The position numbers and the translations under genes are program-made. From the NCBI RefSeq assembly GCF_000426545.1, contig NZ_AUFO01000015.1, positions 62,001 through 126,000 of the forward strand: a DNA stretch of 64,000 nt, in the 5' to 3' direction. The notes below the pieces were generated by a model, which did not search any database, was not told the origin of the DNA, and saw only the letters and a program-made list of their open reading frames with translations. Source of the DNA: Paenibacillus massiliensis subsp. panacisoli DSM 21345 (GTDB lineage: Bacteria > Bacillota > Bacilli > Paenibacillales > Paenibacillaceae). This document shows, one piece after another, positions 29,173-37,067 of this stretch. The first letter of the stretch is position 1. Every line of letters begins with the position of its first letter.

Positions 29173-29622
29173 TTAGGCCTCGAAGCAGCCTGGATACATA
29201 CCTGTTGAGATCGCGATCCGGTTCCAGCTATTTATCGTATTTATCGCTACGATCAGATCCACGTAATCTTCCTCGCTATAGTGCTCCCGCACTCGCTCAT
29301 ATAGCTCCAGCGGTACACCTTGCTCCGAGATTCGAGTGACCTTCTCGGCCAGCTCCAGCATAACCCGCTGTGGGGCTGTGAAGATCGGGGCTTCACGCCA
29401 GACCGGCAGCAGCATGATCTGTTCACTATAATTGCCAAGCTTCATCAGGTCCTTGGCGTGCATATCTACGCAGAAGGCACATCCATTAATCTGCGATACC
29501 CGAATTTTAAGTAGCTCATATAATACCTTGTCTGCAAAACGTGAGGATGTATGAGCCTCCATCGCCATCATGGCCTTGAATGCTCCTTCATTTGCCGTTC
29601 TGTAATTGAATCTCAGATTCAT
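29173..29622 (-). CDS. Carboxymuconolactone decarboxylase/AhpD-like protein
   Basis: A 149-residue helical protein of the CMD/AhpD superfamily with the redox motif CAFCVDMH (CxxC and His), preceded by the conserved Glu-rich helix. It probably acts as a small peroxidase or disulfide reductase rather than a decarboxylase. AGGAGG precedes ATG 29622. It is the first gene of a two-gene operon with the ECF41 sigma factor, and its promoter matches the ECF41 consensus, so the sigma factor probably controls it. Confidence 0.92.
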   Translation of the reverse strand: MNLRFNYRTANEGAFKAMMAMEAHTSSRFADKVLYELLKIRVSQINGCAFCVDMHAKDLMKLGNYSEQIMLLPVWREAPIFTAPQRVMLELAEKVTRISEQGVPLELYERVREHYSEEDYVDLIVAINTINSWNRIAISTGMYPGCFEA

Positions 29623-29658
29623 AGTGAATCGCCTCCTGAATTAGTCTTCAATACAGAA

Positions 29659-29685
29659 GACCATTCAGGAAACGATTCTGTGACA
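29659..29685 (-). promoter_or_regulatory. ECF41-type promoter of the CMD-sigJ operon
   Basis: On the minus strand TGTCACA, exactly 16 bases, then GGTC. The published ECF41 target promoter is TGTCACA-N16-CGTC, so only one base of the -10 differs. It lies 37 bases upstream of the CMD start codon. Confidence 0.75.
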
Positions 29686-29701
29686 GAGGGGCTGAACTTT
29701 T

Positions 29702-30640
29702 TCACATGAAATCAAAGAAGTAACGAACAACGTGGAAAAATACAGGCGAGGTATACGCCAGGCTGTCCACTCGACTCAGGTAGCTCTGCTTGAGCGCCAC
29801 AAATTTATCGTCATCTCCAATCAGCAAGTCGCGCTTCAGTACGGATACCGTGAGACTACCGAAGAAGCCGCTCAGGCTGATCAGCATTCCACATACGATA
29901 CCGAATACGGGATCAAGTGGGGTTAGATACGGATAGATCAGATAGGAGACAGCTGTCGTCACAACGAATGCGCTGATGAAGCCCTCCCAGGTCAGGCTGG
30001 GGTTCGCCGTCGGAACGACCTTACGTCTGCCCCAGTAGAGCGAAGCCAGATAATGCACCACATCATTCAGTTGTGTCAGCACGACGAGGAACAGCACCAA
30101 TCCACCGCCATATTGCGGGGTGGCGAATTGGAAATACGCCAGATGACTCAGTCCGAACACCATGAGCATGAGTCCCCATTGGGTCGAGCTCACACTGCGC
30201 AGAAAGCCGACAGTTCCTTTGTTAATGAGTCGTGGAATGGGCAGCAGCAGGAAGACATAGAGTGGAATGAAGACAATGAACATGCCATACCACTCGATAT
30301 AGATCCAGTAGAACTGAATGGGAATCGCCAGGTAAGCCCACAGGAACAAGCGCCGATCGGCTTTGCGGGTACGAATCATGGAGAAGTACTCCTTAAGCGC
30401 GAAGAACGTGAGCAACATAAGCGATAGTAAGGACACGACCGGATTAAACAGGGTAGCTAGGCAAAAAATAAAAAACATGCCCCACCAGGTCTTAATCCGC
30501 ACGCCAATAGCGCTATAATCTTTGTCAGGCTGGAGGCGGGCTATAATCGTGTAGGCGAGATGAACGGCTGCAAGAGCTACGAAGATCAAGCCAAGCGTAA
30601 ATAGTGAACTGTGAAATAACTGGTCTATGGCAATCACCAA
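29702..30640 (-). CDS. CdsA-like phosphatidate cytidylyltransferase
   Basis: A 312-residue membrane protein with about eight helices. The C-terminal half carries the CdsA features: GRRKVVPTANPSLTWEGFISA (the S-P-x-K-T-W-E-G-like segment), LSGFFGSLTVSVLKRDLLIGDDD and SYLSRVDSLAYTSPVFFHVV. It would make CDP-diacylglycerol for phospholipids. The motif reads NPSLTWEG where most have SPKKTWEG, and the gene is not in the frr-cdsA-dxr cluster, so it is probably a paralogue, perhaps for CDP-alcohol or isoprenoid lipids. The TTG start at 30640 is uncertain (no clear ribosome site). Confidence 0.85.
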   Translation of the reverse strand: MVIAIDQLFHSSLFTLGLIFVALAAVHLAYTIIARLQPDKDYSAIGVRIKTWWGMFFIFCLATLFNPVVSLLSLMLLTFFALKEYFSMIRTRKADRRLFLWAYLAIPIQFYWIYIEWYGMFIVFIPLYVFLLLPIPRLINKGTVGFLRSVSSTQWGLMLMVFGLSHLAYFQFATPQYGGGLVLFLVVLTQLNDVVHYLASLYWGRRKVVPTANPSLTWEGFISAFVVTTAVSYLIYPYLTPLDPVFGIVCGMLISLSGFFGSLTVSVLKRDLLIGDDDKFVALKQSYLSRVDSLAYTSPVFFHVVRYFFDFM

Positions 30641-30756
30641 CTTGTCTATGCGATATGGGAAGTTACTTGAGCGGGCACGGGTCAGGGTTCCTATATCCGC
30701 ACCCTATGTTGTATTATGAAGCAATAATGCCATCCTGATAAGGAGAAATGTTCGAG

Positions 30757-31317
30757 ATGACAGCTGATCAGTCCATTTATATTCTACTCACCAATACGGG
30801 AACTCTGTTCACCAAGGTGATTCAATCCTATACAAAGGCACCTTATAATCATGCCTCGATTGCATTCAACCGCGAGCTGTCCGAGTTGTATAGCTTCGGT
30901 AGAAAGCATCCTAACAACCCGCTACATGGCGGCTTCGTGCGAGAGGATATCAAGAAGGGCACCTTCAGCAAATATCCTGAGACGACATGTGTGATCTATG
31001 AGCTTCGTGTCACAGGGCGTGAGGTTGAGAAGATGAGAAGGGTGCTGGATATCTTCATTCGCAGTCGCCAGAAATTCATGTACAATCTTCTTGGTGTCAT
31101 CGGGATCACACTCAAGGAGCCCGTTGAATTCAGCAATTCGTACTTCTGCTCGCAGTTCGTGGCCGAGATTCTGCAGCGTTCAGGAATCAAGATCTGGAAC
31201 AAGCTTCCTGCGCTGGTCACGCCGGACGATTTCAGGCAGACGGATCGGTTAGAGCTGATCTATGAAGGGAAGCTGAGCGATTATGAGCCGAATGAGCCGA
31301 TACCTGACAGCAGGTGA
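30757..31317 (+). CDS. YiiX/YebB-like permuted NlpC/P60 hydrolase
   Basis: About 186 residues. The circularly permuted papain-like order is visible: His in NHASIAF (about residue 30), later the Cys in YFCSQFVAEIL (about 128). These proteins are predicted cysteine hydrolases or acyltransferases of unknown substrate; there is no signal peptide. ATG 30757 fits AAGGAG better than ATG 30748, which is only 2-3 bases from it. Its 3' end overlaps the convergent UvrC-like gene by 37 bases, so the last codons of both genes are read from both strands. Confidence 0.85.
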   Translation: MTADQSIYILLTNTGTLFTKVIQSYTKAPYNHASIAFNRELSELYSFGRKHPNNPLHGGFVREDIKKGTFSKYPETTCVIYELRVTGREVEKMRRVLDIFIRSRQKFMYNLLGVIGITLKEPVEFSNSYFCSQFVAEILQRSGIKIWNKLPALVTPDDFRQTDRLELIYEGKLSDYEPNEPIPDSR

Positions 31318-32438
31318 GTGATGGCTTCGTCCAAGGCGTGTTCTCCTTCCTGATCGCCATGATTTAGCATATGGGGCCTAATATTCACATAGCAGCACTC
31401 CTCGCTCTGGATGTAACGATAGACAATCTGGGCTTCATCAATATCATCCCGGCTCATGTTATGCTGAGGTTCTGCGAGAGTAGTGTTTCCTGAATCTTCA
31501 TCATCTTGCATGCCCTGCAATCCATGTATAATAGCAGACCGCAGCGTTCTGCGCTGCTCTGTAGCTGTAAGCTCCAGGATATCCAGCAGCGTAGAATCTA
31601 TAATTCGGCTGCCTGTGACCAGCATCAGCTTGGCACGTCCGTCTTCCATCCGCTCCAGTACAGCGATCTGATGATTCACGGCTGCGAATTCCACGACCTG
31701 CTCATGACGCAGCAGGAATCGTACGGCTTTTAACTGATCCCTGATTCGGGCGGCTACCTCGAACTCATATGCTTCGCCAGCCTTATACATGCGCTGCTCC
31801 ATGTCCTCTAGTATGCTCTGATCCTCCTCCTGTAGCAGAAGAGAGATTCGTTCTACCCGTTCATTGTACTGCTGGATGGCCTCCAGCTCTCCTGTACATA
31901 CCCCAAGGCATAGTCCAAGCTCATAGTTCAGACAAGGGGAGCTGCCTGAAGGCATTGAGCCACGTCTCAGATGTGGATGGCTGCACAATAGCTGCAGTGC
32001 TTCCTGAAGACCATATAATGCTTGCTCAATCATGCTTTTGCTTGTGTAAGGTCCCCAGATTCGCTCAACCTGAATGTCCTCAGGAGTGTCGATGATCTCT
32101 ATATGCTTCAGTACCCCGTTTGTACGTAGTGCCAGATAAGTATAGGCCAGCGGATTTTTCATCTTGGCATTGTACATCGGCTTCCATTGCTTAATCAGCT
32201 TGCATTCCAGCATGAACGCCTCGAACTCCGTATCCGTGTGGAGTACCTCCAGATCCCGGATCTGTTGCACCAGACGTTTGACCTTAGGAGAATGGGCCGT
32301 ATTTTGGTGAAAATACGATTGAACCCGCTTTCTCAGAGCCTTCGCCTTTCCAATGTAGATAATGGTACCGAACTGATCCTTCATGAGATAGACACCGGGG
32401 GTTAGCGGTAGATGATTCACCTTTTCCGTCAAATTCAT
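31281..32438 (-). CDS. Half-size UvrC-like GIY-YIG nuclease (Cho-like)
   Basis: A 385-residue protein matching only the N-terminal half of UvrC (about 600 residues). The GIY-YIG domain is at 10-95 (LPLTPGVYLMKDQFGTIIYIGKAKALRKR, catalytic Arg and Tyr present), followed by the Cys cluster CLNYELGLCLGVC (about 170-182) and a UVR motif (EFEVAARIRDQLKAVRFLL, about 230). The RNase H-like 5' nuclease and helix-hairpin-helix domains are absent, replaced by a 130-residue unrelated tail. Like E. coli Cho it would make only the 3' incision in nucleotide-excision repair. A full uvrC is expected elsewhere in the genome. Confidence 0.85.
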   Translation of the reverse strand: MNLTEKVNHLPLTPGVYLMKDQFGTIIYIGKAKALRKRVQSYFHQNTAHSPKVKRLVQQIRDLEVLHTDTEFEAFMLECKLIKQWKPMYNAKMKNPLAYTYLALRTNGVLKHIEIIDTPEDIQVERIWGPYTSKSMIEQALYGLQEALQLLCSHPHLRRGSMPSGSSPCLNYELGLCLGVCTGELEAIQQYNERVERISLLLQEEDQSILEDMEQRMYKAGEAYEFEVAARIRDQLKAVRFLLRHEQVVEFAAVNHQIAVLERMEDGRAKLMLVTGSRIIDSTLLDILELTATEQRRTLRSAIIHGLQGMQDDEDSGNTTLAEPQHNMSRDDIDEAQIVYRYIQSEECCYVNIRPHMLNHGDQEGEHALDEAITHLLSGIGSFGS

Positions 32439-32847
32439 GACAAATCCTCCGATCTATACGATGTACCTTACACCTATTATAAGATTATAGAATGGATTAG
32501 CGGGCTGGTGAAGCCTGAAGCAAGAGGAGTGAGGAGGAGGGAACGTACTAGTACGGGAATTGGGATTTTAAGTGAACCTGAGGAGTGTAGGCCTTGACAG
32601 GAACGGGATATTAATATATTTTGTTATTATCAATTAGTTATTATTAAATGAGGAATAACAAAATAGCTTTACGTGACAGGTTCATTTAGTCGCAAACACA
32701 TTTCATTAGTGCCTTCGTTGATCTTACAGCAATTTGTTGTAGGGAAATGAGAGTAGCGCTGGACGTAACATGCAGAAGACAACATATGACGATGATGCAA
32801 GAAGCTACATAGGGCAAGTAGATACATGGGGGAGGTAGGCGAAAATT
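32439..32847. other. Intergenic region with promoter-like pair and 12-bp inverted repeat
   Basis: No coding capacity. TTGACA (32594-32599), 17 bases, TATTTT (32617-32622) could be a rightward promoter. Overlapping its -10 is TATTTTGTTATT (32617-32628), which returns as AATAACAAAATA at 32654-32665 in perfect inverted repeat with a 25-base loop. It could be an operator or RNA hairpin in the NADAR leader. Confidence 0.5.
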
Positions 32848-33402
32848 ATGATCTATAATGTGGAACAGCTGCGCCGTGCTTATCAGGCGGGGAGCCGCTT
32901 TAAATATATGATGTTCTGGGGCCACACACCGCCTGCTGACGGCACACTGAATGCGAGCTGCTTCAGTCAATGGTGGAAGTGTAGCTTTGAGATCGAGGGC
33001 GTGACGTACTCTTGCACCGAGCAGTATATGATGGCAGAGAAGGCACGGCTGTTCGGAGATGAAGAGATGCTGGAGAAGATCCTGGAGGCACGTCATCCGA
33101 AGGAAATGAAGGCTTATGGCCGAGCAGTGAAGGATTTCGATCAGCAGCTCTGGGAGCAGCAGCGCTATGATATCGTTAAACGAGGCAACGTGGCCAAGTT
33201 CACGCAAAATCAGGATCTGGGCCAAGTGCTGATGAATACGAAGCAGCGAATTCTTGTCGAAGCGAGCCCACGAGACCGTATCTGGGGTATTGGAATGGGG
33301 AAGAGCAACCCGGATGCCGAGAATCCGATGAAATGGCGCGGGCAGAATCTGCTGGGCTTCGCCTTGACTGAGGTGAGGGACCAGCTGGCTGCGTCTCGGT
33401 AA
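32848..33402 (+). CDS. NADAR family N-glycosidase/ADP-ribosyl hydrolase
   Basis: A 184-residue protein of the NADAR (YbiA/RibX) superfamily. Family blocks: FKYMMFWGH near 20, CFSQWWKCSFEIEGVTYSCTEQYMMAEKA (about 44-70, with the conserved Trp, Glu, Gln and Lys), NTKQRILVEASPRDRIWGIG and WRGQNLLGFALTEVR. Members cut N-glycosidic bonds of riboflavin intermediates or remove ADP-ribose from guanine bases. GGAGG precedes the ATG at 10 bases. A macrodomain gene follows, which makes ADP-ribose chemistry the more attractive reading; that is inference. Confidence 0.92.
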   Translation: MIYNVEQLRRAYQAGSRFKYMMFWGHTPPADGTLNASCFSQWWKCSFEIEGVTYSCTEQYMMAEKARLFGDEEMLEKILEARHPKEMKAYGRAVKDFDQQLWEQQRYDIVKRGNVAKFTQNQDLGQVLMNTKQRILVEASPRDRIWGIGMGKSNPDAENPMKWRGQNLLGFALTEVRDQLAASR

Positions 33403-33547
33403 CAGAATCGGCTTCGCAGAAATGGGATCGATAGCATTTTCAATGGTGACATGAATATCACTGCTGAAGAGTAGAGAGTAGAGAGTTGAATTTGCTACAT
33501 GTCTGTCTGGTCTGCACAGTAGATATGTCTTGATTCAGGAGGTTAGG

Positions 33548-33970
33548 ATGACATTTCAAGAGCGGGAACAGGATTTATTTACTGTAGAAGAGCACTATCT
33601 GCTGGCGCATTGTATCTCTGCTGATGCGAAGATGGGCGCGGGCATTGCGGTTGCCTTTTGTCAGCATTTTGATCTGAATTCGCTGCGGGAGCAGGCAAGC
33701 ATCAAGCCACTGGATGTAGGAAGCTGTTATCAGGTGGGCCGTGTGCTGAACCTAGTCACGAAGCCAAAATATTGGCAGAAGCCTTCATATGCTACCCTGA
33801 CAGCGGCGCTGGTGGACATGAAGAACCAGTGTGTGCAGGCTGGAATCGACAAGATCGCCATGCCTCGTATTGGCTGCGGACTGGACCGACTTCGTTGGGA
33901 TAAGACTCGGCAGATCATTCAAGAGGTATTTAAAGGGACGGATATAGACATTCTCGTGTGTTCGCAATAG
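33548..33970 (+). CDS. Macrodomain protein (TARG1/DarG-macro-like)
   Basis: A 140-residue single macrodomain. The ADP-ribose-binding landmarks are LAHCISADAKMGAGIAVAF (N-terminal loop) and MPRIGCGLDRLRWDKTR (the second loop, matching the IGCGLD motif of the TARG1/DarG branch). It probably binds or hydrolyses ADP-ribose conjugates on protein or DNA bases. ATG 33548 has AGGAGGT 5 bases upstream; the earlier TTG at 33530 is rejected. It stands 145 bases after the NADAR gene in the same direction. No DarT toxin gene is visible in the window. Confidence 0.9.
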   Translation: MTFQEREQDLFTVEEHYLLAHCISADAKMGAGIAVAFCQHFDLNSLREQASIKPLDVGSCYQVGRVLNLVTKPKYWQKPSYATLTAALVDMKNQCVQAGIDKIAMPRIGCGLDRLRWDKTRQIIQEVFKGTDIDILVCSQ

Positions 33971-34104
33971 GTGGGTTTGGACTGTAACCCACAACCTTAC
34001 CACCTCATGAATTCCTACAGAATAAGCAAATAAATATCTAAAGTGCGAAAGTTCTTTAATATGTGAGTAAAGATACTACAAAGTCTAAGGCGGAGGTTCT
34101 CATC

Positions 34105-34971
34105 ATGCTAAAAGACGAACACGTACTACAACTAATAGCAGAGAGTGGTCTCGATCGTATGGGGGGAGCACTGGAGCAGACGACTCTTTTGTCAAACAGG
34201 ATACATGTCACTCCATCGACCGATGACGAAATCGCAGTCGGGAATTCAAAAATCGGAGGGAATCCCGACCTGCCTGCTTCCGTTGACTGGCCGATGTATG
34301 ACGGAAAGCCTCTGACGTTTATCGCACAAATACAGCTGGGCGAAGTACCATGGAAGCCTGAACCACTACCGCAGTTAGGGCTATTGTCCTTCTTCTATGA
34401 AGCAGTCGATCAGCCGTGGGGCTTTGATCCAGAAGAGGCGGGGCAATGGAAGGTAATATATGTCGCGGACATGATCGGACTTGAACGCAAAGCCAAGCCT
34501 GCAGGACTGGTGAATCGTGACGAAGCCGAGGCGGAGGCACTCGCAGTCAACTTTTCTGTGCAGACGACGTTGCTTCCACCGAGGACGCTGGAGATGAAAC
34601 GGCTAGGACCAAATGCTGATGAACTGGATAAGTACATGGATCTCAGGGAGAGCGTGGTTGAGCATAACGGCGCAGATACAGTTATCCATCGCTTCCTCGG
34701 ACATCCAGACCCAATTCAGGGCGACATGCAGTTGCAAACTCAATTGGTCTCAAACGGAATTAACTGTGGCGATGCCTTCGGCTACCGAGATCCAAGGCGC
34801 GAGGACCTGGAGCCGGGTGCGGAAGGCTGGAAGCTGCTACTCCAGATTGATTCTGTGGAGGAGCTGGGACTGTTCTGGGGCGACTTCGGAATGATCTACT
34901 TCTGGATACATGAGGACGATTTGAAGAAAAGTGATTTTGAACGAGTCTGGGTCATATTGCAATGTGGTTAA
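34105..34971 (+). CDS. YwqG family protein (DUF1963)
   Basis: A 289-residue soluble protein of the YwqG family. Typical blocks: SKIGGNPDLPASVDWP, PLTFIAQIQLGEV, LGLLSFFYEA, and near the C-terminus WKLLLQIDS with FGMIYFWI. Function is unestablished. Genes of this family often lie in immunity or toxin-associated islands, and SUKH, macrodomain and NADAR genes are nearby. ATG 34105 has GGAGG 8 bases upstream; the GTG at 34063 has none. Confidence 0.9.
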   Translation: MLKDEHVLQLIAESGLDRMGGALEQTTLLSNRIHVTPSTDDEIAVGNSKIGGNPDLPASVDWPMYDGKPLTFIAQIQLGEVPWKPEPLPQLGLLSFFYEAVDQPWGFDPEEAGQWKVIYVADMIGLERKAKPAGLVNRDEAEAEALAVNFSVQTTLLPPRTLEMKRLGPNADELDKYMDLRESVVEHNGADTVIHRFLGHPDPIQGDMQLQTQLVSNGINCGDAFGYRDPRREDLEPGAEGWKLLLQIDSVEELGLFWGDFGMIYFWIHEDDLKKSDFERVWVILQCG

Positions 34972-34976
34972 CATCT

Positions 34977-35006
34977 AGAGGGACTGCCTTTTCAGGCGGT
35001 CTCTTT
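34977..35006 (+). terminator. Terminator of the YwqG gene
   Basis: GAGGGACTGCC pairs with GGCGGTCTCTT (three G-U pairs) over a TTTTCA loop; the T tract is part of the stem end (TTTGTTG). Confidence 0.6.
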
Positions 35007-35291
35007 GTTGTATATCGCTATGCTACTGTGCACGCACTACTGGTCAGTAATCATCTAGCTTGAAACGAATAGGAGAGGGGGGTTCGACCTCAGGTAGGAG
35101 GAAATGTTCTAAATCTTCAGCGTAAGGTGCCGATGGTGGATAGCTTAGCAGGGGCTGAATGTCTAAAGGTGTCGAAAATTACAGAATAAACGGGTATTTT
35201 TTTATGATTTCTGGGATATGGAGCACTGTGTCCCTCGTAATTAGTCGTATATAATCATACTGGGGATGGAAGCACTGGATAAGCCCCCCTT

Positions 35292-35545
35292 TTGTTACAG
35301 ACTACTGCAATAGACTGGAGTCAGGCTGCCTTCATTGTCAGGCTAATAAAAATAGCAGCTTACGATAAAGAGTACAGGCGACGGTGTGCAGATAACAGCG
35401 GATATTCATCTATGATTCTGATGATGGATTCTTTGATCTGGCTGATATCGAGTCGGCCGAGGAACAGTGGAACGTCGTAACACCGTACGAAGGTAAGAAG
35501 GAGTTGAGACATCATGCCCCTGCATTTGAAGGAGGTCCGTCCTGA
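35292..35545 (+). pseudogene. Frameshifted ORF remnant before the nucleoside phosphorylase
   Basis: Two coding-like pieces abut in different frames: up to about 35413 the frame reads ...AAYDKEYRRRCADNSGYSS, and from 35411 another frame reads YDSDDGFFDLADIESAEEQW and on to a stop at 35545 (GGPS). Loss of one T in TCATCTATGATT would explain the break. The protein is not recognised. The second piece overlaps the start of the phosphorylase gene by 32 bases, and its end includes that gene's AAGGAG ribosome site. It may instead be chance coding bias. Confidence 0.35.
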
Positions 35546-36263
35546 GGACCTCGGCGAAGTTACATTGCTTGTAGGCGACCCGGCCCGAGTAGCCGTATTG
35601 GCGGAGGCTTGGGATGAGGCTAAGGAGATCTGCAATAATCGGGAGTACAAGCTGATAAGTGGGTACTGGAAGGGGCGTAAAGTCTCCGTCTGCTCCACGG
35701 GCATTGGAATCAGCTCCACAGAGATCGCGGTCATCGAGCTCATTGAGCTGGGAGTCCGTATGCTGGTGCGCGTAGGTGGCTGCGGAGCCTGGCAGACACA
35801 CATTGCGCCTGGAGATCTGATCGTGAACCACGCTATGGCACGTGAAGCGGGGACATTAGGAGCATACGTGTCTGATGGTTATCCTGCAGCAGCCGATCCG
35901 TTACTTGTAGGAGCTCTTCTGCGAGCAGCCCATGAGCAGGGCTTCACGGTACATACCGGAATTGGACTTACGACACAGACCTATTATCTGGGCCAAGGAC
36001 GTAAGCCAGCAATCGAGCAAGGACCTGACCCGGAGAAATTGATGTCTTATTGGCAGTCTCGGGGCATTCTGAATTGCGAGATGGAGACGGCAGCCATCTA
36101 TGTGCTTGCCTCGATGTATGGGGTCAGAGCAGCGAATTGTCTGGTGGCTCATGTCAGCCGAACAACGGAGCAGTGGGTGCCTGATGCAGATTATCATGCG
36201 ATTCATGCCAAGGCGGCTACTGCAGTTCTGGATGCATGTTTTGCGGTAAGGAATGACATCTGA
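35514..36263 (+). CDS. Nucleoside phosphorylase, uridine-phosphorylase-like
   Basis: A 249-residue enzyme of the PNP_UDP_1 family, which splits a nucleoside with phosphate into base and (deoxy)ribose 1-phosphate. Landmarks: LLVGDPARVAVLAE (phosphate-binding G-D-P-x-R), STGIGISSTEIAVIEL, VRVGGCGAWQ and the ribose-binding CEMETAAIYVLA (EMExAA). The EMEXAA form and VGGCG point to the uridine phosphorylase side, but base specificity cannot be fixed. AAGGAG lies 10 bases before the ATG. First gene of a five-gene cluster with an ABC importer, so its substrate may be what the importer brings in. Confidence 0.9.
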   Translation: MPLHLKEVRPEDLGEVTLLVGDPARVAVLAEAWDEAKEICNNREYKLISGYWKGRKVSVCSTGIGISSTEIAVIELIELGVRMLVRVGGCGAWQTHIAPGDLIVNHAMAREAGTLGAYVSDGYPAAADPLLVGALLRAAHEQGFTVHTGIGLTTQTYYLGQGRKPAIEQGPDPEKLMSYWQSRGILNCEMETAAIYVLASMYGVRAANCLVAHVSRTTEQWVPDADYHAIHAKAATAVLDACFAVRNDI

Positions 36264-36322
36264 ATTCTTAAGTATGAGGACCAATTACAGCACGATATAT
36301 CAGAAAAGGGGTGTTCATCGAC

Positions 36323-37066
36323 GTGACGACAGCCGCAATTCGCATACAGGACGTAAGCAAAGTCTACAAAAGCAGTGGGGGGCGTGAGGTTCAGGCACTA
36401 ACCCATATCAATCTGGATGTACGACAAAGTGAATTTATCTCGATCATCGGTCCCTCGGGCTGCGGAAAATCAACCTTGCTGAGAATTCTGGCCAATCTGG
36501 AGCCTCCCACAAGCGGCCAGATGGACTGGAAGGACTCGGCCGACAACATCGGATTTGTATTTCAGGATGCTACCCTCCTTCCATGGAAAACAGTACTACA
36601 GAACGCCAGATTTCCGCTTGAGGTTAAGAAGCTGCTAAGCAAGGATAGCTTAAGTAACCTGGATAAGCTCCTAGAGCTGGCTGGGCTAAAAGGATTCGAG
36701 AACGCTTATCCTCGTGAGCTATCTGGTGGGATGAAGCAACGTGTCTCCATTGTGCGGGCGTTATCCTATAATCCAGACGTGCTGCTCATGGACGAGCCGT
36801 TTGGCGCACTTGATGCGTTGACCCGTGACAAGATGGGCATCGAGCTGATGCGAATCTGGGATGAGACGAAGAAGACGATTCTGTTCGTCACCCACAGTAT
36901 TTCCGAGGCTGTATTCTTGTCTGATCGGGTCATTGTCATGTCTCCCCGTCCTGGCAAGATTGATCAGGTTATGGATATCGAGCTTCCCCGTCCCCGCACA
37001 GTAGAGGTGAAGGAGACGCTTGAATTCGTTACATATGTCAAGACACTTCGGGAAGTGTTGGGATAG
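36323..37066 (+). CDS. ABC transporter ATPase (nitrate/sulfonate/thiamine-precursor type)
   Basis: About 247 residues, SsuB/TauB/ThiZ-like. Walker A GPSGCGKST, Q-loop FVFQDATLLPW, signature LSGGMKQRVSI, Walker B VLLMDEPFGALD and switch FVTHS are all intact, so it should be active. GTG 36323 is preferred (AAAGGGG 11 bases upstream); GTG 36311 abuts the GGGG. Only one base separates its stop from the permease ATG. It energises the two permeases encoded downstream. Confidence 0.92.
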   Translation: MTTAAIRIQDVSKVYKSSGGREVQALTHINLDVRQSEFISIIGPSGCGKSTLLRILANLEPPTSGQMDWKDSADNIGFVFQDATLLPWKTVLQNARFPLEVKKLLSKDSLSNLDKLLELAGLKGFENAYPRELSGGMKQRVSIVRALSYNPDVLLMDEPFGALDALTRDKMGIELMRIWDETKKTILFVTHSISEAVFLSDRVIVMSPRPGKIDQVMDIELPRPRTVEVKETLEFVTYVKTLREVLG

Positions 37067-37067
37067 G

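Noticed and set aside
35246-35310. Purine-riboswitch-like signature (TATAATC ... 43 bases ... GACTAC) upstream of the nucleoside phosphorylase.
   Set aside because: The P2 arms do not pair, the J2/3 and L3 consensus bases are missing, and P1 has only three or four pairs. A covariance-model scan (Rfam purine family) would decide; a significant hit would overturn this rejection.
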